DNA from: Lutraria lutraria
Taxonomy: Eukaryota; Mollusca; Bivalvia; Venerida; Mactridae
DNA: 64,000 bases
NCBI GenBank assembly: GCA_964023205.1
Contig: OZ026846.1
Coordinates: 36,104,194 to 36,168,193 of the forward strand
Direction of reading: 5' to 3'
The notes beneath the pieces were generated by a model. It was given only the letters and a program-made list of their open reading frames with translations. It had not been told where the DNA came from and ran no database searches. Both the position numbers and the translations under genes were made by a program. This document shows, piece after piece, positions 13,600 through 27,121 of the stretch. The number at the start of each line of letters is the position of its first letter. Within the stretch, counting starts at the first letter, position 1.

Positions 13600-16500
13600 A
13601 CATCAATACATAATACAGAGTGGCTAACTGTCATTCACAAGATTACCTTTACACACAGGTGGCTGTTTACTCTGGAATGACTGTAACTGTTTCAATAATC
13701 TATCGTCATTCCTGGACAACAATGCCATACAACAGTATCAATATCTCACTAAATTACATACAACACAGCTACATACAAATTATTGATACAAAATATACAA
13801 TGCTCAAATAACAAGTCTTTGTAATGACAAATAACAAGCATTTAAAATCAAATATTAACTATCAATCATACTGAATAAATAATTTCTATTAACAAATTGT
13901 TCTCATATCTGATTTTAAATGTATCATATATCTACTAAAACTATTTACCATGAACTAGTTAGATATACAATACGCATTTAGTTTATTGCCACAATCATTC
14001 GAGAAAAAAAATAGGCGCTAAAAAAACAAACATCACATCAGTCAGAGTGACTCATATCGTGCACAAATAATTCATTTTCTAAGCCAACGTCAATTTCTGC
14101 CTCCACAATTTGAAATATGTGTGAAATATAGGGATAAAAACATTAGAATATATTACCAATTCTGTTAAACTCTCTGCAAATTTTCTAAGCAATATGGAAA
14201 TTCATGAAAGCGCGCAAAAAAACATGAACAATGCATTTTTGTTCATGCACAGAATTTAAATTCATGAAAAAAATATTTTGTGGCAGCTTGTAGTTTTATT
14301 GTCTTTCATTTTTATAGACACGGAAATTTCTCCTCAGTACTTTGCATTCATAAAAGCAGACTAACTTTTTCATGAAAAAAACTCCAGTACATCAAGAACA
14401 TCAAATTCGAAGGGTTCTGGCAATGTACAATGAGCTATCCCACCATGAAAGAGTTTTCAAGGAGCTGCCAATGTTTAATCAAAGTACTGAAAGTACTCAT
14501 GGAAACTGAACTTACATAGAACATGGAACGGGAACTAGTTTTAGCTTTGGTCTGCATCAAAATTAATGTGCCCCGAGCCAATGACGGCTATGGAAAGCTG
14601 AACTATCATTCAGTCTCCAAAAGATTACAGAAAAAGTTAAGATAAAATGTTGCACAGAAAGAATCCAGAATATGCTCCATCCAAACTAACGTCAACTTAA
14701 AGAGGGACATGACTGGTTTGGTAGAACTTAGGTAAGTTTTCCATTTAACCCATTAAAAATTTAAAATCAGTCTATTTACAGTTAAGCTGAGGCAATGCTT
14801 GTGAATCATGGGTATATACTTCAGGAGAAGATTCCATCAATCAGGGTTTCTACTTTCTTACGAAGTAATAATTAGCAAAAATCTCATCTTTCATCCTGAC
14901 AAAACAACAGGAGATCCTGGAGATGTACATAAAAGGAAAGATTTCTTTACATATTTATATGGGTAGTTCTATACTGTTCCTACCCATGCTAGGAAACAAG
15001 TGAGATTATGCATACCTAACCAATAAATAATGCATATAGAAAGGCTTAGAAAATACCAATATGAACAAGCAATTTTGACATTTATGTCTTCATAAAATGT
15101 CAAATCCTTCTCAAAATTAGCTCTGAGATGCATCAGAATTTCCCCCAATACACCACATTCATATCTGATATGTTAGACTATTACCTAAATTTAATGTTGG
15201 CAGCTCTGGAAAAGCTCTTCGAGGCATCAAATTTTGCAATGTCCATATAACTTCAATACCTTCAATGTACATTATGTACTTTTATTTGCATAACATGGAA
15301 TCATATTTATTTGCATCAATATGTAATGCAACAAAAACTATGATTTTACATCTCTCTTCTAGTGTTGCTTTAAAAATTCAGCTGACAAAACTTATTGCTG
15401 CCCAAGGTCAAAAGGTGTTGGAAACTCAGTTTTAAAACCATTTTCAGAATACTACATGTAGCTTGTCATTGGTCAATTCTAAGATTTAACTCAGAAACAA
15501 TAAATCAGTTGCTCATATATCCTAACAGGTCACCATGCTCAGTTTGAAAACTTCATTCAAGAGGCATAAAAAGCACATTATTTCCATTAACTGATGACCT
15601 TATTTTTTCCTGCAGATCCTTTACTTTTTTCAATCTTGTTCAATCTTCTTGCTGATTTTCTTTTTCATATGAATTATACATGCATCTTCAAATGACAAAA
15701 AGAATTTTTCTGGTGACCTACCAATCCAACTTTTCACAGCAGGTCAGCATTTTATTTTGCCCAATGATATTTGACCAACTTTATTGATGTGCAACCAGGA
15801 AAACCTTATCTAGTTATCACCAGAATATTATGACTACAGTACCTTATTAAGTATCCCCAATTTTTTTATATTTCTGCTAAATTATTTCATCAGGATAATG
15901 AGACCATCTCAATATGACTGGGGTCACTGATTTTCATGATTGACAATAAAGGTCTTTATATCAATATTTCACTGTATATGGTTGGATGTCCCCATATTTA
16001 CCTTTTAATATCATCTTACTGCCATTGTTTCATCTCTGATAATCTAATAACAAATTTGATAAATATTTACCAAAAAATCTTGACAACCAAACTTTAATAT
16101 AAGCTTGATGCTAATATACACAAATGATAAGATATCACCACAAAGCACAAACAACATAAATCAATTTCAAATTTCAAAATAATGTCATCAACCAATGAGA
16201 TGGCAGGTGACAATTACCTGACTTCAAACACTTTATTAAGAGATTTTTAGGATATATTAGAATGTTTTTATCAAAAATGTAAACAAATTTGAGAGTCACT
16301 TATTTCCTCAAACTATAACAGGTAGGTGATTATTAATTACTTTAGCCAGAAGGGAAGCAAGGATGTTTTATAGCATACCAATGTCACACTTGCAAGGTCT
16401 AGCTGAAAACCTGATATTAAGTCCACCTTTTGGACTGAAGTAACTATCAGAATCATAATCAAAATATGTCACAGAGTCCAGTCCAATAACCTCAGGGTTG

Positions 16501-17900
16501 AGACACATATAAGTTTGTGACTATAACTTCCACTCACCATAACAAAGGTGACCTTGCATTAAAATTTAATAGGAACAAATCAAGAATAAATATGTAAAAC
16601 TGAATTACTATTTCATATAACCAATATAACTTTAATTGTGAATGTATTTTTTTTTAATTAGCAGCTAGTAAATTCATAAAACACAATACAGGGCAACAAA
16701 ATTATATCAAACAAAGAACTCTTCAAAATGGAGTAGTTTGAGAACTCTTCAATTAGAAGAATTATCAGCAGACGGCAATAAATATTGTTAAGATCTTACA
16801 AATCATTATAATGAAATAAAGAAAAATGTGCTGCAAATAAAACACAAATTCATCAAACTTGTGAAACAAGATTTACACATAGTAATAGACTGGTTGTAGA
16901 GACATTCATTACTTATTAATACCTTTCTGACAGAAAGACAAGACCAGTCAATTTTCCTATAATTTAAAATACATCTATGGTAATCTGAATTTTGCACTTA
17001 TCACTTTTCTACACTAATGTTTATTCCTTGGTGATAATAAAACTAATCAGTCGAATGTTGTGTTATCTGAAAATGAGAAGAAAACAGTTAAAATATCACA
17101 GTAACTGTTGTAAAAAATGACAAGAAAAGAACATTTTTAATCATACAATAGAAATATGTTAAAAAATTCTTACAGTTTATGTCTATTTAACATTCAAACA
17201 CTTAGCATCAATTTCTGCAAAATACAGGTATGTTTAAATGACTGTAAATTTTCATCACATAAAGTGACAGTTAAAGGGAAACAACTAGGACAGATTAACA
17301 TAAGACGATTAATTAATGTGGACTTCTCAGCAGCTGTAAGAGTTAACCATGGAGGAATACTAAATCTTCTTTGTATGTTGTTAAACTAAGGATTAAAACT
17401 CATCTAAAAGCACAGCTAATTAATTAGGTGTATTTTCTGTTTGAATGTTCTGTAAACTGGATGGTTTGAAGATTCATGGCTGACATTATAAGTTACCTAT
17501 GATAATAATTGATATTCAAAGTAAAACACTAATGAACACTGATTTTTTAATGAAGCAAAGGATTAATCAATTAGGTTTCAAAAGGATTAGTTTATTGTTT
17601 GTTTATTATATAAATTTCATTAGGTTTTCAATTAACAAAGGTATTACATACTAAACATATCTATTTTAGCATAGAAGTTTTGAGAAAACACTTATTGTGA
17701 ACAGAAGATGTACACTACAAGTAAAATCATTTATCTAATTAATTGAAACTTGAATTCATGAATTTTATCATGTTAATAGCATGTCTTTTTGTTAAAATAA
17801 CATTGCAATAATATGTTTCATGTACATGTAATACCATCTTCTAAACAGTCATGTTTTATAGCAGTTTTACACTGTAACAACAGCTCTCAACACTAGTCTC
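13600..17900. other. No gene recognised
   Basis: AT-rich, no long frame. A minus-strand acceptor-like site (TTTTCTTCTCATTTTCAG at about 17068-17085) is followed by an AATAAAC motif, which could be a terminal exon of an unseen gene, but nothing else supports it. Confidence 0.3.
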
Positions 17901-17910
17901 TTCCTCTTGA

Positions 17911-18566
17911 AAGTCAACTCTTTTCTATAGAGACCTAATCTCAATGGTCAACTGTTTTAAATAGAGGCCTCATCTCAATAGTTAACTCTTTTAAATAGAG
18001 GCCTCATCTTAATAGTCAACTCTTTTAAATAGAGGCCTCATCTCAATAGTTAACTCTTTTAAATAGAGGCCTCATCTCAATAGTTAACTCTTTTAAATAG
18101 AGGCCTCATCTCAATAGTCAACTCTTTTAAATAGAGGCCTCATCTCAATAGTTAACTCTTTTAAATAGAGGCCTCATCTCAATAGTCAACTCTTTTAAAA
18201 AGAGGCCTCATCTCAATTGTTAACTCTTTTAAATAGAGGCCTCATCTCAATAGTCAACTCTTTTAAATAGAGGCCTCATCTCAATAGTTAACTCTTTTAA
18301 ATAGAGGCCTCATCTCAATAATCAACTCTTTTAAATAGAGGCCTCATCTCAATAGTCAACTCTTTTAAATAGAGGCCTCATCTCAATAGTCAACTCTTTT
18401 AAATAGAGGCCTCATCTCAATAGTTAACTCTTTTAAATAGAGGCCTCATCTCAATAGTCAACTCTTTTAAATAGAGGCCTCATCTCAATAGTTAACTCTT
18501 TTAAATAGAGGCCTCATCTCAATAGTCAACTCTTTTAAATAGAGGCCTCATCTCAATAGTTAACTC
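17911..18566. repeat. 34-bp minisatellite, ~19 copies
   Basis: Unit AATAGTCAACTCTTTTAAAT plus AGAGGCCTCATCTC, with C/T variation in AGT(C/T)AACTC that often alternates between neighbouring units. The left edge fades into a diverged single copy (AAAGTCAACTCTTTTCTATA), so the array probably grew from a dispersed element. Two further ~36-bp copies of CTCTATGCAGTAGGGATCTC follow at 18563-18630. Confidence 0.95.
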
Positions 18567-18630
18567 TATGCAGTAGGGATCTCTTCTCATCTCAAACGGA
18601 AACTCTATGCAGTAGGGATCTCTTCTCATC

Positions 18631-21600
18631 ATGTGATCATAGAACATGAATAAAAATCTCAATTCTAACAATACTGTCTTTGCATGAAGTTTCCCTCTAA
18701 GCTTATGATGTCAGAAAACATAAATCACATACTCCTAACTTAATGATGATGATTATACTTAAATGCATGTGTAGGATTACATATTAATTGTTCCTTGGGT
18801 ATATTAGTTCAAGGAGAATTCATTCTGGTCAGAGATATCCTAGTTATTACATATGAAAACAATCAAAATCTCATTAATGTGCCAATTTCCTAGGATTGAT
18901 TGTATGTTTATATGAATTCAATGTGCAACTTTAACCATACCAATGTCTTTAAACAGGGAAGTAATTTCACATCATCTACATGCATTAACCACTGACAGCA
19001 GACATTATAACATTGGAGACTCCGAGGCATATGAGTAATTATGAAAACTTGATGGACTTATAATGCACCCTAATTAGAACAATTATTGATCTTAACGAGC
19101 AAGTCCACTTTTTCATATAATCACTACTGTTCACGGCAATATCAAATGAGATAACAAACATTTTAAGCACACTTAGCGAGATACAAGAAAGTAATTGCTA
19201 TTTTAAATATAAAACGCATCCTATAGAATTGGGTTTACCAAAAAAATTAAGAAATCTAATTACAATGGATATAAAACAACACAAAAGCTACAATCCCTGC
19301 AAGATGACAGAAATGAAACTGTAATAGATTTTCAAGTGGGTTAGCCCCTTCGGCATTTTTGCAGTAGAATGATCTAGGAATTTTTTTATAAAGCCATTGT
19401 ATGTTGCCTAACCAATGTCATCTTAAAAATCTATTTGTTTCAATGGTACTTGTGAAATAACTAGAAATTGCCATAGGTACAGGCATATGGTCTACCCATT
19501 TCAGAAGTTTTGAAACCAGAAAGACTGAAAATTACAGAACCAATTTTGTTATGCCGTGAAGATGGACCAAGCCTAAGTGTATTGAAATGAGTTTGATGAT
19601 CTCAATGGGGTTCAGTATCCAATCAACAGCCAGTCATTGGCAACTATAGAGCTTTAATGGTGGAAGAAGATGCAGTACAGTCAAACTGCTAGTACCACTG
19701 ATCTTCCATAAGAAAGCTGGATATCTTCATCAGTTGTGAAATTTGTCTGGTCCCTATAGTGCATGGGGTTCAAATTCATTGTGTGTGTGGTTATTGACTT
19801 CTAGTCAAAGACCTTTAACAGTTGACCACAGTGGCCCCCTAATAGCTCTCAGTTACAACCAAAATTGAACTTAAATGAAACCAAAAGACTCAAGCTTATG
19901 TCTCCAAATTTAGACTTAAAATCATCTACCACATGGTCAGATGGATAAACTAGCACAACTGGCAATAAAGAATGGAATTAAAACAAAGGTAGGTAATCAT
20001 ACTGCAACAAAAATAATAATACTCTCTTTTAATAGTACATTTACATGGTAGGACTTATATGACTTTGGTATCTATGATCATAAAAATCTACTTATAACAG
20101 TTATATAACAGGCAATAACTGACTAAGTGGCAAGAAAAAGAGCTCAATACTAGAGGTACTGGTAATATGTTTTGTTTGTTAGTTTGTTTGCTTGTTCATT
20201 ATACACCATGATTCATCTACAATTTAATTTGGTGTGACATTTTGTCCAACCAGCAGTACATCACACTCATCACACAAATATAGCAAATTACTGAACAAGC
20301 ATTCAATGTGCACAACTTCATTCAAATTTGAACCAATCCTTCACTCCCTTTTGTTATCCAGCATGTTTTCTAGACAAATTTTAGTCAAGGGTACGAGTTT
20401 ATTCTAGTGGTTTGCAGGTATATAGTATAGTGTCTATTACTAGTTTGGGTAATCCTGACAATTTGATTGGCTAATGGTGATGTCCGTCATTTTGATTGGT
20501 AAATCATTGGACTGGCTATCTGTCGCATAACCTGTCATGTTTGACTGAATCTTTTTGTCTGCTCTTTTGTTAATAGTTGATAGGTAAGTAAATCATGCAG
20601 GCATTGCTCTGAGATGTTGACCTAGATAGGTTGTTGTGTGGCAACATATCGGAAATGCTATTTAAAGTTCAATGTGATTGTAACATAGCAGATTATGGTA
20701 AATTTGGTGGCATTTCCATAGGGTATATTCTATTTGATTGATGTAGGGTATGATATTAAATGTGCTTGTGAACTGAATTTATTCATTTGTCAAATACTCA
20801 TGATTGTCAATATATGTGTATTATTCGATCATAACATGTAAATATGTTAATTATACTCTCCATAATGAAGGATTGAATAAAATATACAGTCAATATCCTT
20901 TATGAAAAAAGCAACAAACAACAAAAACCAATACATCTTGTAATTCGTCTACCTGTAACGTTTCGTTATAGTTTTTCTTGTTATCACTGCACTAAGTACA
21001 GTTCTGACACTTGAGAATTCAACCTTAGAACTCATTTAAATCATGTAATTTCAAATTTTTTTCTGTTAATTACAAACTGTTACATACAAATCAGTTTTCA
21101 CGCTAGAAATCAGAACTAAAACAAAGCTGTCACACTGGAGCATGTAATTGATAATGTCCTAATTATAATAAATATGTACAGCGTCATCACACACTTGTTA
21201 AAACACCTACATATTATTGATATATCAATCTACTAGCGCAACAAAGTTTTAAACTGTACTTTGTCCATATAGACTTACAACCCTGACACACTAAAGGGAT
21301 GTATCAACTTCAGGCTATATTGAGCAACAGCAGTATGTTCAATACATCTTTGCTGCATTCAATACAGAACTGTTAAGTTCATTCTTTATCATAGTCACTC
21401 ATTAATTATCAAAGCTCTTTTTGTTAAGTCGTTATAATTAATGCTGCATTGTTTTGTATTGATGAAGTACAAGAGTTAAACTGCATCAATTATACTTGTT
21501 AGTTACAGTTTTATGTGTATGAATGATACATGTAGCCTTGAGTGGGTGAAATCTGAATAATAACAATAAAAGACATACATTTCAAACAAGCAGCAGCACA

Positions 21601-24137
21601 TTCAAACTATTCACAGGGACATGCAGAAAGTTTTTTCTTGTCCCTGTGAATACAATAGACAATGAATCAATACACTTGACCAGATGACTGACAAAAGTTT
21701 ATACTTGGTTGGATGAAACATTGCTGTGCCAGACAAATTATTACTTGTCCACAGTATATGGTGACCATTCTATATCTTCACTTAAAATCCAAGACATGAG
21801 AGCCAGTACTTCAATAACAATTTTCAGACCACTGGCAGTTCTGTCTGATTCTCCGGACTTTAGACCAGGAATATATGCAGATAATTTCCTGTAGTGTATT
21901 ACAATGACTTTGATAATAATACAGATAGACAACAAGTTTGAAGCAGAAACTTCAAGTTAAAGATCAGATGAATGTTCAATTTGAAGTCCAAATAAATATC
22001 TTACACCTTTTTTCTGGATATAATTAACAGGTGATAACTAAAACAGGTACTTTAAACATTCATGTTTTGATGATTGACTTTCCAGTATATGGGCATGTCA
22101 CAAACTTTTTAAGTAAAAATCATAAAAAATTTTAACCCAAGATTCCGTGAGGTCTAGAAATGGAACATGTGATACTCACCATATTGTCAGCTTTACTTTA
22201 TAACCTTGAACAATGATGACCAAACTTTGGCCAGTCTGCACAGCACTGACTGCTTCTTAAGCCAGCATTTCATAAAATGATGCATTCATATTTGAACCAC
22301 TGACATGACGGTACTGTCTTGAGATTTGACTTCATGCTGAATTCACAAATAACAAAACCCACCCTAATATTCTTAGAGAATTATTGTTGATTGCTGGGAT
22401 CAACAATCTGTAAATGAATGCATGACAATCAATAACAAAATCTAAATGCATGACAAATGTTACAAATTTCCAAGTTTGATTCTTTTTTTAAAGATTATTT
22501 CCCTTCTTCCTGAAATCTTCATAGTAAAATTTTCTGTAGTACATGTATATTTAACTCAGAAAGACTTAACAATTATCTTCTAGTAATGGTGCCTTTTGAA
22601 GCAAGAAAGTATGATAATGCAATATTCTATGATAACAGGAATCAAAAAGATATATCGCAACAGATCAGACATTGCAGCTATAAAACCCCTTGTACCTACC
22701 TCACTAACAATCAATATCAGACAACTGACAAATCTATTACCATTCCATCTAAGTGAAAAATATATTCCACCGAGACAAAATCATAATAAAACGTCCCAGC
22801 AAATTTTCAATGTTCAGTAATAATAGACTGTCAACTAATTTGATAGTTTGATGTCTCACCTACAAGGAAAATATACTTGAAATTGTCACAGAAGGGTTAT
22901 TGGACTATCCGAAAAGTGCCTCCATCCAATATAACAAGTCATACAGTAATAAAATCCAGCGGGAATGCCATTAAGCTTACATCAAATAAGACTTCAGTTT
23001 CCGGAGTTAGATTGACGATCTAAAACGTTCATGACATGAATTAAAATTCTATCTTTAGCATAAAATAACACTTATCCAAGATGAAATGAATAGGAAAATC
23101 TGATGTCTATATAGTCTTAGAAATGAACCATCGGATTGCATGATTTGATGGGAGACATTTTTCTGGGAAACAATTTGTACATCTGCAACAAGTGACAGGG
23201 ATTTATGCATCATCTCATAACCAAGAGAAATATCATGCAATCAACATTGACAAGTCATGGACTTACTGAGCCAAGACAAAACAAGACAAAACATAGATCT
23301 TAGCATTTTGTACAAAAGGGTGCTCACTAAAGTTGAGGGGTCAAACATGACCCTTAGCCATTAATAATTTTAAGAGTCTACAAATTTTGCTATAATGTAA
23401 TAGTAAATATGACCCTTTGGTACAATGTCTCAAGAGAAAGAAGTTTTACTTTACTAATTTCAAGATTCAAAATGCTATTTTATGGGTCAAATGAGAGCTA
23501 TGGACTACAATATTGCGTTGGTATTATGTGCAAAGGAACCAGCAATAAGCATAATTAAGAATAAAAGCAGTAGGAAGTTCTGCATTTTCATTTCAATGAG
23601 GCAAAATAAATAATACTTCATTAATACTGGCCTACACTTTTTGTCAATCAGGAGGCTTTGATAATCATTTTTTGCGGGAGCAAAAATGCTACATGTGGTA
23701 TGGTTCTTCCTTTTTCAATATTGGGTTATTTGCCCTGAAAAGATACAAAGTTCAATGTTAAGATAGTAATGATGCAAATACAGCTAATCTTGTGAACAAA
23801 ATGAGAGATTGTAACATTTGATCTGGTTTGGACTCTTGAAGGCAGAAATTTCAGTTTCAAATATTATGCATGGTAAAAAATCACCGGAAGACGTACATGT
23901 ATGCTCAATGCTTTCAAATAATTTAAATGTTGGACAGTTTATGGTACTACAAGAATACAATGTCAATATATCTAGATAAAGGTAACAAAATTAAGACTAT
24001 TAAGACAGTATTAAACTTGTACTGATATAAACCAGTAAGTATGGAGTGGAGGGGGCAAAGTAAGCAATGCCAACAGGTCAATTGAACAGTCTACAGTAAT
24101 AGGGATTATATGTAACGCCAGTAACGTGTGGTATATT
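18631..24137. other. No gene recognised
   Basis: AT-rich unique-looking sequence. Only short chance frames and isolated splice-like sites (for example near 19941-19988 plus, 22190 minus) were seen, with no consistent gene model. Confidence 0.4.
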
Positions 24138-24166
24138 GTATTATAAATTGGCTGGGATATTCACCA

Positions 24167-24238
24167 GCCTGATTAGCTCAGTTGGTAGAGCATCTGACTT
24201 GCAAGCAGGAGGTCGCAGGTTCAAGCCCCCATCAGGTG
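24167..24238 (+). tRNA. tRNA-Ala(UGC)-like unit 1, degenerate
   Basis: The acceptor strands GCCTGAT and ATCAGGT pair, the D-arm GCTC...GAGC is intact, and the loop CTTGCAA gives anticodon TGC. A-box (TAGCTCAGTTGG) and B-box (GGTTCAAGCC) promoters are present, and a TTTT stop for RNA polymerase III follows within 10 bp. The anticodon stem has a mismatch and the T-stem lacks one base, so a functional tRNA is doubtful. It lies in a 125-bp unit duplicated at 24411, suggesting a tRNA-derived repeat. Confidence 0.45.
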
Positions 24239-24439
24239 CATTGTTTTCCGCCTCCTATTACATTTGGTGCCTTATGTTACTAACCTTGAAATCCTAGAGC
24301 TAGGGTAAAGCAAATGGCTGGGTTAGTTTAAAAAGCCTGTGGTTGTCGCGATTTATTTACTTTGAATAAAAAGGAAGGAGGAATATAGTGGTGTGGTACA
24401 TTTTTTTTGTGTATTATAAATTGGCTGGGATATTCACCA

Positions 24440-24512
24440 GCTTGATTAGCTCAGTTGGTAGAGCATCTGACTTGCATACAAGAGGTCGCGGGTTCAAGCC
24501 CCGCATCAGGTA
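24440..24512 (+). tRNA. tRNA-Ala(UGC)-like unit 2, degenerate
   Basis: It has canonical length (73 nt), a paired acceptor with two G-U pairs, an intact D-arm and a perfect T-stem GCGGG/CCCGC. The anticodon arm TCTGA/ACAAG is broken at two positions around a TGC anticodon. It shares upstream flank (ATAAATTGGCTGGGATATTC) and downstream flank (CTCCTATTACAT) with unit 1, 273 bp away. TTTT follows the 3' end. Most likely a SINE-like or locally duplicated tRNA pseudogene. Confidence 0.45.
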
Positions 24513-25062
24513 CATTATTTTCTATCTCCTATTACATATATTAGGGAAACATGTAAAATAATTAACAGGGAAAGGGGATGTGAGATAAGGAAACATTTCC
24601 TGTTACTTTTTGTGGATATTCACTTACCAAAAGGTTGATTAAAAAGAAAAAAGAAATCTAAGGCTATTGTGAAATTGCAGATATGTAGACAGACAACATA
24701 TGAGTGAACAACAAAGACTTACCGGAATCTACAACACTCCAAAACCAGATTGTTTTATTGGCTTGAGGCTTCAAAATTACATTAATAATTTTTCACTATT
24801 CTTCACAACTTTGACAGTTTGTTTTGTTCTGCTACATTTCAGGGACTTGTCAACCTACAGAGAGTAAAAATAAAGAAATGAAGTATTTTAATATAGATCA
24901 AGGGGTTTAATCAAGTCAAATCGGACTAAAATAAAGGGGGATAACATATAACACCCTATATTTTGTAACATACAAACGACCATATGGACAGGTACAACGC
25001 TATATATGCCCCTTCATCAATAGGGAGGCATAAAAAAACAAGCTTGGTTCAACTATTAATTA

Positions 25063-26138
25063 CTGTAGAACTGGTTTTATTCGCGTTATTTTTATTTTCG
25101 CTAATATTCGCGAATCGAATACGTCGCGAATTCATAAATGTCGCGAATAAATGACGAGTTTTATATATAGGAAAATGAATATGTCCGAAAATACGCAACT
25201 TAATTCTACAATAGTATTTTACCATAGAATAATCAGTTTAGTTAATCTGTTGAAAGCAATATATTAACAATAAACATGTATCTTTAAAGTTTGCAATCTA
25301 ATTTTTTTATACGGGGAAGTCGAAGAAGCGGGCCCCCGGGCTTTGGACTTGCCCGGCTATAGACAATGCGTACGTTAGAAAAGGTTCAATGTGAATTACA
25401 ACAATTTCAAATGTATTACCTATCGCCGAAATTCTCATTTTCAAATCATGGAGGCCGGCATTTTGTTTGTAACAACTAAGTTCTCGTTCTCATGTTGGCC
25501 TATTTTTTTACATCGTAATATAACCAATCACTTATATTTATTTATCCGTTTACAAGAAAAAGAAAGCAAAATATTCGAAGTTTTTAAAACAGAAGTTTTA
25601 GTTAAAAAATACAACGCTTTTGGTTAACTGTGTGAAAAGCGTCTGCATAAAGTGTGCGCATAAACGCTTGACAGGAAGTAGAATGACGTCACTTTTTGTT
25701 TACGCAAGGTGCTCGACCAATCTCTACCTAGAGTTGTCGTTCCTTTCCAATAGACTCGACTTCCCCGTTCCATAGGCTTAGCCTATTTTCATATTAATAT
25801 TGCTTTTACTAAACTATCATTTGTTGAACAATTTTGGAAATCGTTTGAACATACTTGTAACAGTTTTTCACAATAACCTTCTGTTTGTAAAACTTAACTT
25901 CCACAACAATCCCTAACTATTATCTATTGTTATTATACTTATTTAGATATAAAACAATGAATCACCACTTAAATGTCTAACAGATCAGGTGTGACTCACA
26001 AATATCAAAGCAACGACAACGTGTCTTTGATCCCACTTCAATTCTGCCTGACGTTGCGAATTCAAAAATGCGCGAATATAGAAAACAGCTGATTTTTTTT
26101 GCGAAATTTTGACCTCGCGAAATTAAAGCGTACAACAG
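25063..26138. mobile_element. TIR element with GCGAA-rich ends
   Basis: The left end reads CTGTAGAACTGGTTTTATTCGCG and the right end, in complement, CTGTTGTACGCTTTAATTTCGCG, with TA on both sides as a possible target duplication. Subterminal regions contain repeated TTCGCGAA/GCGAATTC motifs in inverted orientation. No transposase is recognised. A second inverted-repeat element (25311-25768) lies inside it. Superfamily not assigned. Confidence 0.6.
25311..25768. mobile_element. Nested short inverted-repeat element
   Basis: A 13-bp perfect inverted repeat (ACGGGGAAGTCGA ... TCGACTTCCCCGT) bounds a 458-bp segment that is clearly more GC-rich at its edges than the host element around it. It contains a 78-codon frame of no recognisable family and a TGACGTCA palindrome near 25686. 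No flanking duplication was found, so its boundaries are tentative. Confidence 0.45.
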
Positions 26139-26157
26139 TAGCTAGAAAGTGATAATA

Positions 26158-26473
26158 CATAGTTCCCACAACTACAATATTTACCTCCCTTGTTTTAAAT
26201 TGGCGGCCATCTTGAAAGTCAAATTTCTTATGTGTTTAATAGAAAAAAACAAAAAAGTGGTTATAAACAACTCAATTTACAAAATATAACTTAATCATGA
26301 AGTTGGAAAAAACATAATCATATCAGGTTTAAGAAAATGCAGTTGTCACATATGAAAATTTTAGATTTAGAATTATCAGAACAAAAATATAAATATCCTC
26401 TATCAATGCTAGTCAAATTAGACTTTCAAGATGGCCGCCAAGGGAGGTAAATATTGTAGATGTGGAAACTATG
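26158..26473. mobile_element. Long-inverted-repeat MITE
   Basis: The two ~65-bp ends are inverted copies, each carrying CATAGTT(C/T)CCACA, TACAATATTTACCTCCCTTG and GGCGGCCATCTTGAAAGTC; the left copy has a ~10-bp insertion. TA occurs on both sides as target duplication. The 316-bp element can fold into one long hairpin. It lies 20 bp from the neighbouring 25.1-26.1-kb element. Confidence 0.85.
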
Positions 26474-27121
26474 TATTGCAGTAGGATAAATGTTGTGACT
26501 AGACCAATTATCAAACTTGGCACATTATTAAGGCTACCGAAAATTACCAGGGGTAACATTTTGCAAATGGGGACACTTGACAGAAGTAATAATTTTGTAA
26601 AAAAAAGATTACTTCAATACAGCTTATAAACTTCATTTTACAAATTCAATGTGAGTATATATGATCATATACATAATTAAGACATTATGTTTTCACAATA
26701 TAATTAAGGACATTGGATATTAAAATGCTAATATTATTTGTGCAGGTAAGTTGTACCTTTTGTGGCAACAATGTTACATTTGGTGAAAATGATGCAGCAA
26801 CAAATAAGTGCATTTGGAATACATGCACGAATTGAACCAGATAATAAGAAATAATTAAAAAGTTTACAGTATAAGAAAATTGAAATTCTACTGAACAGGA
26901 TTTTTTCATGAGTTTAGGGGAAACATGCTATTCAGACTAGGGAATGGGGCCCTATTTCGGACCCAAATCAGTTCAATAAAACAATTGACTTTCATCCCAT
27001 TGATTCCAAGAAATAGGTGACAATTAAAGATTAACATTATTTGCGTACTTTTTTCTGTTAAACATTGTGTTTGCGTCGACCATGTTTCAATGTTTGTACA
27101 AATTTTACGAGGTGACAACAT

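Larger units (their letters stand above)
24138..24536 (+). repeat. Tandem duplication carrying the two tRNA-like units
   Basis: Two units of about 125 bp (24138-24262 and 24411-24536) share the 29-bp 5' flank, the tRNA-like body and the 3' flank, separated by about 150 bp of unrelated sequence. Homology beyond the tRNA body shows that the units descend from one another or from the same repeat family. Confidence 0.7.

Noticed and set aside
17175..17226. Possible + exon between TTCTTACAG and CAG|GTATGT
   Set aside because: Seventeen codons of low-complexity hydrophobic residues, no partner exon, no recognisable family.
19941..19988. Possible + exon MDKLAQLAIKNGIKTK followed by GTAGGT
   Set aside because: Only 16 codons, poor acceptor, and no partner exon found.
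22187..22245. Possible minus exon ending QGYKVKLTI with donor GTGAGT
   Set aside because: No pyrimidine tract before any candidate acceptor and no neighbouring exon in phase.
24726..24790. Possible minus exon reading KPQANKTIWFWSVVDS with donor GTAAGT
   Set aside because: Attractive translation but no credible acceptor; left as a note only.
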